Shown piece after piece: positions 16,978 through 25,437 of a stretch of DNA of 64,000 bases (position 1 is the first letter of the stretch; the number at the start of each line of letters is the position of its first letter). The position numbers and the translations under genes are program-made. This stretch comes from Pyrinomonadaceae bacterium. GTDB taxonomy: Bacteria > Acidobacteriota > Blastocatellia > Pyrinomonadales > Pyrinomonadaceae. Location of the stretch: NCBI GenBank assembly GCA_028284415.1, contig JANQRU010000007.1, positions 434,001 through 498,000 of the forward strand, written 5' to 3'. The notes below the pieces were generated by a model. It had not been told where the DNA came from, made no database searches, and saw only the letters and a program-made list of their open reading frames with translations.

Positions 16978-17050
16978 TTAAAAATTCAAAGTTAAAAATT
17001 AAAAAAGTATCTTCTTAATTTTGCATTTTTAATTTTTAACTTTTCATTGA
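16978..17050. repeat. Low-complexity inverted spacer repeat
   Basis: Copies of AAAATTCAAAGTTAAAAATT face TTTTTAATTTTTAACTTTTC across about 25 bases. This makes an A/T-only stem in the spacer between the amidohydrolase and the small helical gene. It resembles the spacer repeats at 14411-14460 and 20055-20117. Confidence 0.5.
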
Positions 17051-17899
17051 TTAAGCCCATTCCTCAAGCCCATAAACCCGAATCGCATTATCCCAAAGCA
17101 ACTTCTGCTTCGGGGTTTCCCGTAGTTCGAGTTTGTCCAATTCTTCAATCGCACGTTCAAAACCTAAAACCGGATAATCCGTGCCGAACATAACTTTGTC
17201 CTGCCCGCGTGTGTTTATGAACTTAATCAAAGTTTCATCCCAATACTTCGGCAAATGTGCATCTGTTCCAATGAAAACATTTGGGTGTTTCCAAGCCATT
17301 GAGATCATCTGCTCCGTCCAAGGATGTCCGATGTGTATCCCGATAATTTTTAATTCGGGAAAATCTATCGCCACGCGGTCAAGCGTGATCGGTTCGGCAA
17401 CCGTCCGCAAAAACCATTGTGCCGAATGCCCAACCTGTATCTGCACAGGTACGCCTAGTTCCGCACATTTCGCATAAAACGGATAATACATACGATCATC
17501 CGGCGGAGCATCAAACCAATGCGGATAAATATGTGCCCCGACAAACCCGTAATCCTTCACGGCTCGATCTAGCTTATCCACCCAAGTCATAATCTTCGAC
17601 GGATTCAGCCCGATCACACCTTTGAACCGATCTGTATATTCCTCACAAACCTTCGCAATTTTCTCAAAGGGCTTCTCAAAATGTATGTTCGTCCCGACAG
17701 GTGCTCCCGTCGTCGCCACCAACAAACCCTTCTCAACCCCCGCCGCATCCATCTGAGCCAATTGATCTTCAATCGGAATCCCATTCTTGGTCATTTCCAA
17801 AATCTTCACCAAATCCCAAAACTGATCCAATTCCTCAGGATAATGCTGAGTGATTTCCTTAGTCCAAAGATTTACAACTATGTCGAATGCTTTTGTCAT
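17051..17899 (-). CDS. Amidohydrolase-2 family (ACMSD-like) enzyme
   Basis: 282 residues, a TIM-barrel metal enzyme of the amidohydrolase-2 (PF04909-type) group, whose members are mainly decarboxylases or hydrolases of aromatic-pathway intermediates. Visible active-site elements are the GAHIYPHWFDAPP segment, GHSAQWF, the HIGHPW motif (about residue 196) and the final metal Asp in MFGTDYPV (about residue 247). The usual N-terminal HxH is replaced by VVNLW, as in some members that keep fewer metal ligands. In picolinate breakdown a related enzyme decarboxylates a dihydroxypyridine acid; that parallel is only suggestive. Confidence 0.87.
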   Translation of the reverse strand: MTKAFDIVVNLWTKEITQHYPEELDQFWDLVKILEMTKNGIPIEDQLAQMDAAGVEKGLLVATTGAPVGTNIHFEKPFEKIAKVCEEYTDRFKGVIGLNPSKIMTWVDKLDRAVKDYGFVGAHIYPHWFDAPPDDRMYYPFYAKCAELGVPVQIQVGHSAQWFLRTVAEPITLDRVAIDFPELKIIGIHIGHPWTEQMISMAWKHPNVFIGTDAHLPKYWDETLIKFINTRGQDKVMFGTDYPVLGFERAIEELDKLELRETPKQKLLWDNAIRVYGLEEWA

Positions 17900-17927
17900 T
17901 TATTATTTATTCCTACCCTTTGTTCGT

Positions 17928-18467
17928 TTAGTATCTGTTTCCTTTGTACGCCTTTTTCCTGTAAACAAATTTCTCAAACTCAACCAAAATCATTGTGCCT
18001 GAACTGAATAAAATTTCGTGTCTGAAAATTTTTTCATCAATTTGAGTCAATTCGTCATGTCCCCAGTCTCCAATGTCGCCACCGATTCCCCAAAACAAAG
18101 GCTTTTCACTCGGAAAATCGAAAACCGCTTTAGATACTTTCTTATATTTAAGGTCATAAATTGCATCAAACCATTTAGAAATAAGCTTCATTTCAACGAG
18201 CGTTCTATCGAAACTATTTACATTGATTTTTTCATTATTTTCTAAATCTAAATGAAGTCCATCGCCAACCGTAAATGAAATCAACTGGGCATCGTGCAAA
18301 CCTTTCTGAAAAAACTCAAAATTTCTTTTGCTGAGTTTTGGTTTTAGCTTTTCAAGATGTTTAGCATATTCCTTAAGTTTCTTGTCAGAATCTTCGGTAG
18401 CCCATTTATACTCCTCTTCATCATCGCTATTCCAACCTGCCCAATGTTCTTTTCTGATAAATTTCAT
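17928..18467 (-). CDS. Hypothetical protein, DUF4085-like
   Basis: 179 residues, soluble, no signal peptide. It starts KFIRKEHWAGWNSDDEEEY, and has HDAQLISFTVGDGLHLDLEN (about residues 90-110), a pattern seen in DUF4085-type and immunity-like proteins. I cannot assign a function. It sits between the acyl-CoA ligase and the amidohydrolase gene on the same strand and is probably a passenger. Confidence 0.65.
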   Translation of the reverse strand: MKFIRKEHWAGWNSDDEEEYKWATEDSDKKLKEYAKHLEKLKPKLSKRNFEFFQKGLHDAQLISFTVGDGLHLDLENNEKINVNSFDRTLVEMKLISKWFDAIYDLKYKKVSKAVFDFPSEKPLFWGIGGDIGDWGHDELTQIDEKIFRHEILFSSGTMILVEFEKFVYRKKAYKGNRY

Positions 18468-18488
18468 TAAAAATCTTATTCGCGTAAA

Positions 18489-20054
18489 TTAGCGGGCAAA
18501 TTTTTCTCTCAACTCTTTCTTCAAAATTTTACCTGTCAAATTTCTCGGCAACTCCGTTACAAATTCAACCGATTTCGGTTTCTTAAATCCCGCTAATTTT
18601 CCTTCACAAAATTCAATCAATTCTCGTTCGCTCAAATTTTCACCTTTTTTCAAAACGACAACTGCTTTGACTTCTTCACCCCATTTTTCGCTCTCGATGC
18701 CGATTACCGCGACTTCATAGACCGCCGGGTGTTCGTGCAAAACTCTTTCGACTTCCGATGGATAAACGTTTAAAGCTCCCGAGACGATCATATCGTTTTT
18801 GCGGTCAACCAGATAAAAATATCCGTCTTCGTCCATCCGTGCCATATCGCCTGTTCTGAGCCAACCGTTGTGCAAAACTTTGGTGGTTGCTTCCGCATTG
18901 TTCCAATATTCTTTCATATTGGCTTCGGTGCGAACGGCAATTTCGCCGACTTCTCCAATCGGCAAAGTTTCCCAATCTTCGCCAACAATCCGCACATCAA
19001 CATTCGTCTGCGGTCTGCCGCACGATTGCAGAAGGTGATTTTTTTCGGCATTCTCCAACGCCTCCCGATGCTCACGCGGTTCTAAAACCGTTCCCGCACA
19101 ACCCGTTTCGGTAGTTGCAAATGTCTGCCGGAAACCACACTTTGGAAATCTTTCCATCGCATCACGCAAAACAGGTTCGGGAATCGGCGAACCGCCGTAG
19201 AGCAAAACTTCCAATGAAGTCAGATCGTGCTTTTTCGATTCTTCGCTCGCCAAGAGCATCTGAATCGTCGTCGGCACAAGATTCGTAAACGTAACCTTAT
19301 CCCGCTCAATCGTTTCGCAAGCCGTTTTGACATCGTAATTGATAAGCGAAATCTGCGAACCGACATAAACCCCACAATAAATTCCGGCAATCCCTGCGGC
19401 AGAATAAAGCGGTGCGGGCAACATTACCCGATGCGTCTTCCGCGAAGCGATCGCCTGAACGTGAACCAACATTCCAACTAAAAGTGAGCCGTGTGTATAA
19501 ACCACACCTTTCGGAAATCCAGTCGTTCCAGATGTATAGAGCAACATACAAGGCGTATCATATTCAATTTCAAACTGCTCTCTGCTCACCGATGACTGCT
19601 CACCATCTTCAACTAACTTTTCAAATAACAATCCATCAGAAGCCTGCGAATCAATACCAATCAGAAACTCAACGCTTTCAACGTTGTTCGTAATTTCAAC
19701 AGCATTTTCCGATGTGTAATCATCAAAAATTATCGCCTTTGCCCCCGAATTTTCGGCAATAAACGCCGCTTCATTCGCCGTTAAACGATAATTGACCGTA
19801 ACCGAAATCACCCCGATTTTTGCGAGTCCAAACAGAGCCTCAACCCATTGATTTGAATTCCTCGCATAAAGTGCAACTCTATCGCCAAAGCCGATTCCCA
19901 ATTTTTGCAAAGAACTTACAAAACGATTCGCTCGAGCATTCATTTCCGCCCAAGTTAGACGAGTTTCGCCAAAAATCATCGCCGTTTCATTCGGAAAATT
20001 ACGTGCGTTTCTCGCCAGTAAATCGCCCGCACCTGAAAGACCGCCAAAAATCAT
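18489..20054 (-). CDS. AMP-dependent acyl-CoA synthetase/ligase
   Basis: 521 residues, an ANL-superfamily ligase that adenylates a carboxylic acid and then forms its CoA thioester. Motifs: the P-loop-like YTSGTTGFPKGVVYTHGS (about residue 172), ATTETGC, the hinge GWLRTGDMARMDEDGYFYLVD and DRKNDMIVSG, and the catalytic lysine in LPRNLTGKILKKELR near the end. Length is normal. It is the first gene of the minus-strand catabolic series. The substrate is unknown; the organisation suggests an aromatic or branched acid intermediate. Confidence 0.92.
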   Translation of the reverse strand: MIFGGLSGAGDLLARNARNFPNETAMIFGETRLTWAEMNARANRFVSSLQKLGIGFGDRVALYARNSNQWVEALFGLAKIGVISVTVNYRLTANEAAFIAENSGAKAIIFDDYTSENAVEITNNVESVEFLIGIDSQASDGLLFEKLVEDGEQSSVSREQFEIEYDTPCMLLYTSGTTGFPKGVVYTHGSLLVGMLVHVQAIASRKTHRVMLPAPLYSAAGIAGIYCGVYVGSQISLINYDVKTACETIERDKVTFTNLVPTTIQMLLASEESKKHDLTSLEVLLYGGSPIPEPVLRDAMERFPKCGFRQTFATTETGCAGTVLEPREHREALENAEKNHLLQSCGRPQTNVDVRIVGEDWETLPIGEVGEIAVRTEANMKEYWNNAEATTKVLHNGWLRTGDMARMDEDGYFYLVDRKNDMIVSGALNVYPSEVERVLHEHPAVYEVAVIGIESEKWGEEVKAVVVLKKGENLSERELIEFCEGKLAGFKKPKSVEFVTELPRNLTGKILKKELREKFAR

Positions 20055-20117
20055 AAATTAATGGATAATGGATAGTGGAAAATTGAAAATATTCTCATCT
20101 CTTCGCATTATCTATTT
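20055..20117. repeat. A/T-rich spacer with inverted repeat
   Basis: The sequence TGGATAATGGATA...GAAAATTGAAAATA faces TATTTTCAATTATCAATTTTT. It is a spacer-type inverted repeat like those at 14411-14460 and 16978-17050, between the CpeT-like gene and the ligase gene. Confidence 0.45.
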
Positions 20118-20801
20118 TCAATTATCAATTTTTCGTTTAACAAAAATATGCCCGATCACGCCTGGTGGCGGTCCCCATTTGTGGTTGCCTTCGTCGTCAA
20201 AACCTTGGTCAAGATTTGTCCAGGTTGTCGGAGTTATCTCGCTTTCAGAATTTGTGTGCGTCGCTCCACGCAGGGTTGACTTACATTCTTTGCTTCCGCC
20301 GTTCGAGCCCTTGTATAAATTTTTGTTGATGCGTTTGTAAACCAGATCGCAACCCGTTTCGTGCGTTAATTGTTCATATTTGATATTTGCCAAAACGCTT
20401 TTGTTTTTGTGTGCATTTATCAAACTCTTCGTTTCGCTGATCCTGTAAACCTTCAAAATAATTTCGCCTTTATTATTTCTTGTTAAGTAATAAACTCTCT
20501 GCCGATAAGGTTGTTTTCTGCGTTCAGCAGCTGCGTTTTCTACGTAAAAAGTAAAACCTTTTTCGCTCATTTCAGGAATTTCAATCGGAATAACATGAAG
20601 CAAAGCCCGGATATGACGGTATTTCGTGTCATTTTCCTCGTCCCGATCCACCTGTGCAAAAGTATCAAAGCTCCCTGTCATAAACTTTTTGAGTCGCTTC
20701 AAATCTTTATCCTTCGTAGAATTTTGGGAAAACCCAAGCGAAACCATGGAAATGATTACGACGGTTAAACCCAGAATCTTTGTCAGTGACATCAATTTCA
20801 T
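20118..20801 (-). CDS. Secreted CpeT/CpcT-family protein
   Basis: 227 residues with an N-terminal signal peptide (about 1-26). The mature part matches the CpeT/CpcT beta-barrel family, known in cyanobacteria as phycobilin:phycobiliprotein lyases. Matching blocks are LKRLKKFMTGSFDTFAQ, YVENAAAERRKQPYRQRVYY, the Cys-containing TGCDLVY, KECKSTLRGATHTNSESEIT and LDQGFDDEGNHKWGPPPGVIG. No phycobiliprotein genes are present and export would not fit a lyase of cytoplasmic phycobilins. Non-cyanobacterial members are common and uncharacterised; a chromophore or lipid-like ligand carrier is possible. Confidence 0.85.
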   Translation of the reverse strand: MKLMSLTKILGLTVVIISMVSLGFSQNSTKDKDLKRLKKFMTGSFDTFAQVDRDEENDTKYRHIRALLHVIPIEIPEMSEKGFTFYVENAAAERRKQPYRQRVYYLTRNNKGEIILKVYRISETKSLINAHKNKSVLANIKYEQLTHETGCDLVYKRINKNLYKGSNGGSKECKSTLRGATHTNSESEITPTTWTNLDQGFDDEGNHKWGPPPGVIGHIFVKRKIDN

Positions 20802-20929
20802 AATGTGGTTCTAAAGTTTGTTTATTTGTTATAAACTAAACGTCTTTAATTTGTGTTAAATCTAGTACAAATATTAAATTCAAAGCATCATTAAAATCGC
20901 AAATGTGTTTATTCTACCTGTTGTATATC

Positions 20930-21355
20930 TTACTTTTTTAGCCAATCTCCAATGCCGTATGGATTTTCTGCTGGTTGCGAGAAATGTTCATGGAAAATTC
21001 TCCATTTTCCATCCTGTTCTTTTTGTAAAACAAACGTCCCGCGAAATTTTATGGTTTTGAGTTCTTCACCAATCTTTACTTTTAATTTAACTATGCCGGC
21101 TATAACTCCACAATCACCGATGGTTTTTGCCATTGGTTCTTTTTCAATCCATTCACAAGATTGCATTGAAATTGGTGAATCAACAAAATCTCTCCAGCCC
21201 TTAGAAACATTTTCAAACCCGTACGTAACCCAACGTGGACCTTCGACAAAAACCAGCAATTCCTCAGAGCTTGTATAATGGTCAATTATGTCTTCTATTC
21301 TTTTCTCAATTACGGCTTGAAAATGGTCGTAGGAATTTTGAATAAAATTTTCCAT
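20930..21355 (-). CDS. SnoaL-like / NTF2-fold protein
   Basis: 141 residues. An NTF2-like fold is suggested by the N-terminal helix (IQNSYDHFQAVIEKRIEDII), the VEGPRWVTYGFENVSKGWRDFV segment and the closing beta strands GTFVLQKEQDGKWRIFHEHF, which are typical of the ketosteroid-isomerase-like calculated-exposure proteins (DUF4440/SnoaL group). Such proteins may be isomerases, hydrolases or non-enzymatic; the function is not readable. It is transcribed alone; a palindrome at 21385-21400 lies 30 bases upstream. Confidence 0.8.
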   Translation of the reverse strand: MENFIQNSYDHFQAVIEKRIEDIIDHYTSSEELLVFVEGPRWVTYGFENVSKGWRDFVDSPISMQSCEWIEKEPMAKTIGDCGVIAGIVKLKVKIGEELKTIKFRGTFVLQKEQDGKWRIFHEHFSQPAENPYGIGDWLKK

Positions 21356-21384
21356 AAACTTTGGCTGACAGTGTATTTCTTATT

Positions 21385-21400
21385 GTTATAACTTTATAAC
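21385..21400. promoter_or_regulatory. 16-bp palindrome GTTATAA-CT-TTATAAC
   Basis: A second copy of the palindrome at 6929-6944, identical except for the two central bases. It lies 30 bases upstream of the SnoaL-like gene start, a position suited to an operator. Confidence 0.4.
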
Positions 21401-21457
21401 ATTTAAATAAAATAAGAAAGAGGTTTTTGTAATAAACCCCCGAAATTTACTTTTTTG

Positions 21458-21486
21458 TTTAACAATAAAGTATTTTCGTGTATAAT
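21458..21486 (+). promoter_or_regulatory. Sigma70-like promoter of the PA-IL-like gene
   Basis: TTTAAC at 21458-21463, a 17-base spacer and a perfect TATAAT at 21481-21486. The likely transcript start falls inside the large palindrome just downstream, and the mRNA would have a leader of about 160 bases. Confidence 0.6.
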
Positions 21487-21488
21487 TT

Positions 21489-21520
21489 GTTGCAAATTTA
21501 CTGCACAGTAAATTTGCAAC
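21489..21520. promoter_or_regulatory. 15-bp-arm perfect palindrome over the predicted transcription start
   Basis: Arms GTTGCAAATTTACTG and its exact complement, separated by CA. It directly follows the TATAAT box, so it fits a repressor operator. As RNA it would form a stable 5'-end hairpin. Confidence 0.65.
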
Positions 21521-21656
21521 TTGTCTGTTTCCAAATTGCATCTACCCTATTGATTGTTAGGTGTATCTTATCCAAAGCAATTCTTGATAATTATCAATTA
21601 AAGATAATCTTTCATATATAAAATTCCCGACTTTAAAAAAGCCCGCTGGAGGAAAT

Positions 21657-22463
21657 ATGTTCTTAAATTCCAAACTTTTTAGAATAGTTTCAATTTTCAC
21701 ATTAATACTATGTTTAGCTGTTTTCGCATTTGCTGACACAATCAAACTCAAAGATGGCAGTGTTATTAAAGGTAAAATTGTTAGCTTTGATAATGGTCAA
21801 TTCGTGATTTTGATTGGCGATGGAACAAGACAGAGAGAAATGAGATTTTTCGCTGACGAAATTGAATCTATAAAATTCGATTCAAAAAGTGTTTCCGTTA
21901 AAACCCCAACATCAAATAATATTAGAAAAGAGCCTTCTTACACTAAAACTAACCAAGATGGAGACACAGTAATTACAGTTGGTTCAGCTCCGAGAACCAA
22001 TAATTCACCCGCAAACACACCTGACAATAGTACAAACACTTCTAATAACACCACACAACCAAACGTAATCAATACAAACCCTAAGCCAATCCAAATCAAA
22101 GTGAAAGTTTTAGCTGACAACACTGCGAATGGTTGGACAAACGCAGGTTGGGTTGTACGTAAAGGGCAAAAAATTCGGATTATAGGAAAAGGCAGAATTT
22201 CTTTGGGTAATGGTCGCTATTCTGCCCCATCCGGTATAAGCACTTTGCCCGACACCCAAAAACTTATCAAAGATAAGCCAACTGGTGGCTTAATTGCGGT
22301 TATTGGTGATGATAATAATGATTTCATATATGTTGGCTCTGAGAATGAGTTTATAGCCGGACGTGACGGTGCATTATTCTTAGGAGTTAATGAAGGACAA
22401 TTAACCGACAACAGCGGTTCTTATGAAGTAATTGTTGAAATTGACCCTATCATTACCAAATAA
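21657..22463 (+). CDS. Secreted protein with PA-IL-like (LecA) domain
   Basis: 268 residues. A signal peptide (hydrophobic to about residue 24, AFADT) is followed by a short strand unit (IKLKDGSVIKGKIVSFDNGQ) of a type common in acidobacterial exported proteins. Then comes a Thr/Asn/Pro-rich linker (about 90-135), and finally a PA-IL-like domain (about 140-262). That domain shows NTANGWTNAGWVVRKGQKIR, PTGGLIAVIGDDN and GALFLGVNEGQLTDNSGSYE. PA-IL (LecA) domains bind sugars through calcium; conserved Asp/Asn residues are present here. A GGAGG ribosome site precedes the ATG. It is transcribed alone. Confidence 0.82.
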   Translation: MFLNSKLFRIVSIFTLILCLAVFAFADTIKLKDGSVIKGKIVSFDNGQFVILIGDGTRQREMRFFADEIESIKFDSKSVSVKTPTSNNIRKEPSYTKTNQDGDTVITVGSAPRTNNSPANTPDNSTNTSNNTTQPNVINTNPKPIQIKVKVLADNTANGWTNAGWVVRKGQKIRIIGKGRISLGNGRYSAPSGISTLPDTQKLIKDKPTGGLIAVIGDDNNDFIYVGSENEFIAGRDGALFLGVNEGQLTDNSGSYEVIVEIDPIITK

Positions 22464-22483
22464 ATTTCATCACAACTATTCAA

Positions 22484-22528
22484 ATGCGTGTTGTCGAATT
22501 AGTAGCTTCGCAACACGCATCTTTTTTT
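22484..22528 (+). terminator. Terminator after the PA-IL-like gene
   Basis: Stem ATGCGTGTTG with its exact complement, extended by CGAA/TTCG inside, followed by CTTTTTTT. Confidence 0.92.
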
Positions 22529-22647
22529 GTTTGAATAAATTTTGAGATAGTGAAATATATTTAACTTGATTTATTCCAACCAAAACCCGACAATTTGTAT
22601 CTAACATTATTAAATTTATTCGAATATTTTTAAGGGTAAAACAAAAT

Positions 22648-23904
22648 ATGAAAGCCATTTTTTCACGTCGTTTAACTGTTTTTCTGGTTCTACTTGTAGC
22701 TTTTGCATTTGGTTTATCGACGATTTCTTTTGCTCAGTCGCGTCCGCAAAGACCTAAGAAAACAGGAAATCAAAAGAAAAACCAACGTCCGCGTGCAAAA
22801 ACTCCTGAAGAATTACAAAAAGAAGCCGAGCAAAAAAGACTTGAGGAAGAGATAAAAAATGCAGAGGTTGATGATGAAGTTCTGGAAATTAAGACCAATA
22901 TCGTCAATGTTGATGCAGTTGTTTACGACAAGAAAAGCGGACAGATTGTAACGGGATTAACCAAAGAAAACTTTGCCGTTTTTGAAAATGGAGTTAAGCA
23001 GGACATTACAAACTTTGCTATGCCTGAAGCTCCTATTACGGTTTCTTTAGTCGTCGAATACAGCAAGTGGTCTGAAATTTTCGGACGTGCTTCAGGCGGA
23101 AGATTTGAGCGCGGACATCTTGAAGTGATACGCCCGATCGCTACCTTTGTATCAAGGTTTATCAAACCGCCGGATGATTATGCATCCGTTGTAGCATTTG
23201 ATATTCGACCTACGCCGATCACGGATTTTACGAATGATCCACAACGCTTGAATGCAACTGTAAATCTGCTTTTAAGAAATCGTCCTGCATTTCGTGAAAA
23301 CAATCTTTATGATGCGATCAAATTTACTCTCGTGGGCGGAAAAGCGGATTCGGTTGTTTTGGAAAGATCGAAAGAACGCAAATCTGAATATGGTGGAATG
23401 GTTGATGTAAAAGCTAAACGTCGTGCGATTATTCTAATTGCTTCAGGTATCGATACTTTTAGCAAAATCAACTATGGCGAAGCACGTAAGGTCATTCAAG
23501 AAGCCGGTATTCCAATTTATATAATCAGCACAGGAAATTTATTCTTTAAAAGATATGAACATCTTTTGGGAGCAACTGATTCAATCACGGGTTTTCCCGG
23601 CAGATTAACATTTTTGCAAGCTAAAAATGCGATGGATACTTTTGCAAAAGAATCGGGTGGACAGCATTATCAGATGACTTTTCCCGGCGAGATTCCAACT
23701 ATTCTGAACTCTATAAATGCAATGCTGCGTAATCAATACAGCATTGCCTACGATGCAGGAGAAGAGAGACAAGCCGGCAAAAAATATAAATTAGAAGTAA
23801 AAGTTGACGTAAATGGCGATGGAAAATATGACAACAAAAAATTCAAAGTCCAGCATCGTCCATATTACAAAACTGAGAAAAAGAAAAAGAAAAAGAAAAA
23901 ATAA
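22648..23904 (+). CDS. VWFA-related acidobacterial exported protein
   Basis: 418 residues. Signal peptide to about residue 30 (SFAQS), then a basic linker, then the acidobacterial VWFA-related domain. Landmarks are NVDAVVYDKKSGQIVTGLTK, ENFAVFENGVKQDITNFAMP, the SLVVEYSKWSEI strand in place of a full MIDAS DxSxS, RRAIILIASGIDTFS and the C-terminal YSIAYDAGEERQAGKKYKLE. The C-terminus is an unusual run of lysines (KTEKKKKKKKKK). Function is unknown; such proteins are many per acidobacterial genome and are thought to bind partners at the envelope. It is a single-gene unit with its own terminator. Confidence 0.88.
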   Translation: MKAIFSRRLTVFLVLLVAFAFGLSTISFAQSRPQRPKKTGNQKKNQRPRAKTPEELQKEAEQKRLEEEIKNAEVDDEVLEIKTNIVNVDAVVYDKKSGQIVTGLTKENFAVFENGVKQDITNFAMPEAPITVSLVVEYSKWSEIFGRASGGRFERGHLEVIRPIATFVSRFIKPPDDYASVVAFDIRPTPITDFTNDPQRLNATVNLLLRNRPAFRENNLYDAIKFTLVGGKADSVVLERSKERKSEYGGMVDVKAKRRAIILIASGIDTFSKINYGEARKVIQEAGIPIYIISTGNLFFKRYEHLLGATDSITGFPGRLTFLQAKNAMDTFAKESGGQHYQMTFPGEIPTILNSINAMLRNQYSIAYDAGEERQAGKKYKLEVKVDVNGDGKYDNKKFKVQHRPYYKTEKKKKKKKK

Positions 23905-23921
23905 AATGAGCTTTAACTCAG

Positions 23922-23958
23922 AAAAAAGACTCGTCAAGAAAATTGACGAGTCTTTTTT
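23922..23958. terminator. Bidirectional terminator between convergent genes
   Basis: Perfect 16-bp stem (AAAAAAGACTCGTCAA and its complement) with loop GAAAA. A/T runs at both ends serve both the VWFA gene and the AlbA_2 gene. Confidence 0.95.
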
Positions 23959-25266
23959 CTATGCACTATGAATTTTCAGTTTGAATTGATCATTTGTTGT
24001 GTAAAGTTCTGCACGTTTGCCTGAAAAATGTTTCGACTGTTTAAGAATCATCGGTAATCCACCACGAGGCAAGTTCAAGCCATATTCACGACGCGAAAAA
24101 ATCGCAGCAATTTGCGGATTTACTCTTTGCGTAATACCGTAACGAATTGCCTTTGAGGCGGGCGGAACAAACCCTTTCGTTCGACGGGGATTTATAAATT
24201 CGATCGAATTGTCATAAATCAGGACTTGTGTAACATTGTCACGCAGAGCCAAATCTCTATGCATCAAAATATTCGCAACCGCTTCCTTTACTGAATAGAG
24301 ATGATAATTTCCGCGTGCTTCAATTGGAGAATTTCCATCATCCGAACCTTTTTTGGCTTTAGACTTTTTTGATCTGTGTTTCCAAAGATCACAATATCTC
24401 TCAATAAATCGCATTATAGATTCATACAGATGCAATAAATTACCACTAAAAACTTCTTTTTCAACTACCCCAGTCTTTTTATCAGTGCCTGAAAACCTAA
24501 TCACTTTTATACTTGCACGAGGAAGAAATTCTTCAACACTTTTGTTTTCCCCGAATAAGAGCAATCCGGCAACAGTTGGGAAAAAATCATCCTTGTTGCC
24601 AATTGCTAAAAGCAAATCCCGTTTAAGAAAATTGCGCGTTTCATATCCATTTTTTCCTAAGACATCTTTTTCAAAACCACCCGCAAAACTCCAAATCAAT
24701 GAATCATCAAAATCCTTTTCAGTTAATCCTTGAATAGGGATGTTTTCGTAGAAAAGTGGTCGCATTTCCCCGATTAGGGTAGAAAGTTCTTCACGTGTAG
24801 CTTCGCGTTTTTCGTCTCCAATACGCAAATAAAACCTGCCATCTTTTGTGCGATACGGTCTTTGTTTTCCCTCAACATCAAGAACTACAACCCGTCTCCC
24901 ATCATCAAAAGCAATCGTATCTAAAAAAGGAATTAATGGCGGATAAATTTCTTCACGACAAAGTTTTATTAACTCGTCTTGCACTCGCTCAGGGTTTCTG
25001 ACACCTTCTACTCTTAACTGGTCTGTAATTCCGAAAATCATAGTCCCGCCGGCAGTGTTAGCGAGTGCAACTATCTCTTGTGCAATCCTTTCCGGGTTAG
25101 ATAATTTAACTTTTAATTCGAGAAATGTATCTTCACCGCCTCGGATAAGCCTTATAAGTTCAGTTCGATTAGTGATCGGAGCAGGCTGGTTTGAAAGGTA
25201 TTCTTGAAACGAACGCTCAGAATTGGATATGTATCGCCCCGTATTGCGGAATTTTTTACGTGCCAT
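23959..25266 (-). CDS. AlbA_2-domain putative regulator / ATPase-like protein
   Basis: 435 residues from the ATG at 25266; longer frames starting at 25323 (ATG) or 25377 (TTG) exist and none has a good ribosome site, so the start is uncertain. The N-terminal part holds a Schlafen AlbA_2 domain (GEDTFLELKVKLSN..., ANTAGGTMIFGITD, YLRIGDEKREATREEL). The C-terminal part is the RecG-like HATPase_c_4 region typical of these proteins (YSVKEAVANILMHRDLALRD, VLIYDNSIEFINPRRT). They are usually annotated as transcriptional regulators or defence/stress helicase-like proteins; no proven function. Confidence 0.85.
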   Translation of the reverse strand: MARKKFRNTGRYISNSERSFQEYLSNQPAPITNRTELIRLIRGGEDTFLELKVKLSNPERIAQEIVALANTAGGTMIFGITDQLRVEGVRNPERVQDELIKLCREEIYPPLIPFLDTIAFDDGRRVVVLDVEGKQRPYRTKDGRFYLRIGDEKREATREELSTLIGEMRPLFYENIPIQGLTEKDFDDSLIWSFAGGFEKDVLGKNGYETRNFLKRDLLLAIGNKDDFFPTVAGLLLFGENKSVEEFLPRASIKVIRFSGTDKKTGVVEKEVFSGNLLHLYESIMRFIERYCDLWKHRSKKSKAKKGSDDGNSPIEARGNYHLYSVKEAVANILMHRDLALRDNVTQVLIYDNSIEFINPRRTKGFVPPASKAIRYGITQRVNPQIAAIFSRREYGLNLPRGGLPMILKQSKHFSGKRAELYTTNDQFKLKIHSA

Positions 25267-25437
25267 CTCAAAGAGAGAGTTATTTTCTACTGACGGAACC
25301 CTCGAAAATCCGCCCGAATGCATTAAAAGTTTGTCAACGCATTGCTGGTATAAGTTTCTATATCTATTGAAACACAAGAAACGGCAAAAAGTAAAAGAAC
25401 TATAAATTTATTAGCAACAAAGAGATTGGGGCTTCTT

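Larger units (their letters stand above)
21356..21656. other. 301-bp divergent regulatory region
   Basis: Spacer between the SnoaL-like (minus) and PA-IL-like (plus) genes. It contains the palindrome at 21385-21400, a sigma70-like promoter at 21458-21486 and a long palindrome at 21489-21520. These are given separately. No ORF or RNA gene is seen. Confidence 0.6.

Noticed and set aside
20118..20801. Phycobilisome biology from the CpeT-like gene
   Set aside because: No phycobiliprotein or bilin genes are present and the protein is exported, so only the fold is claimed.
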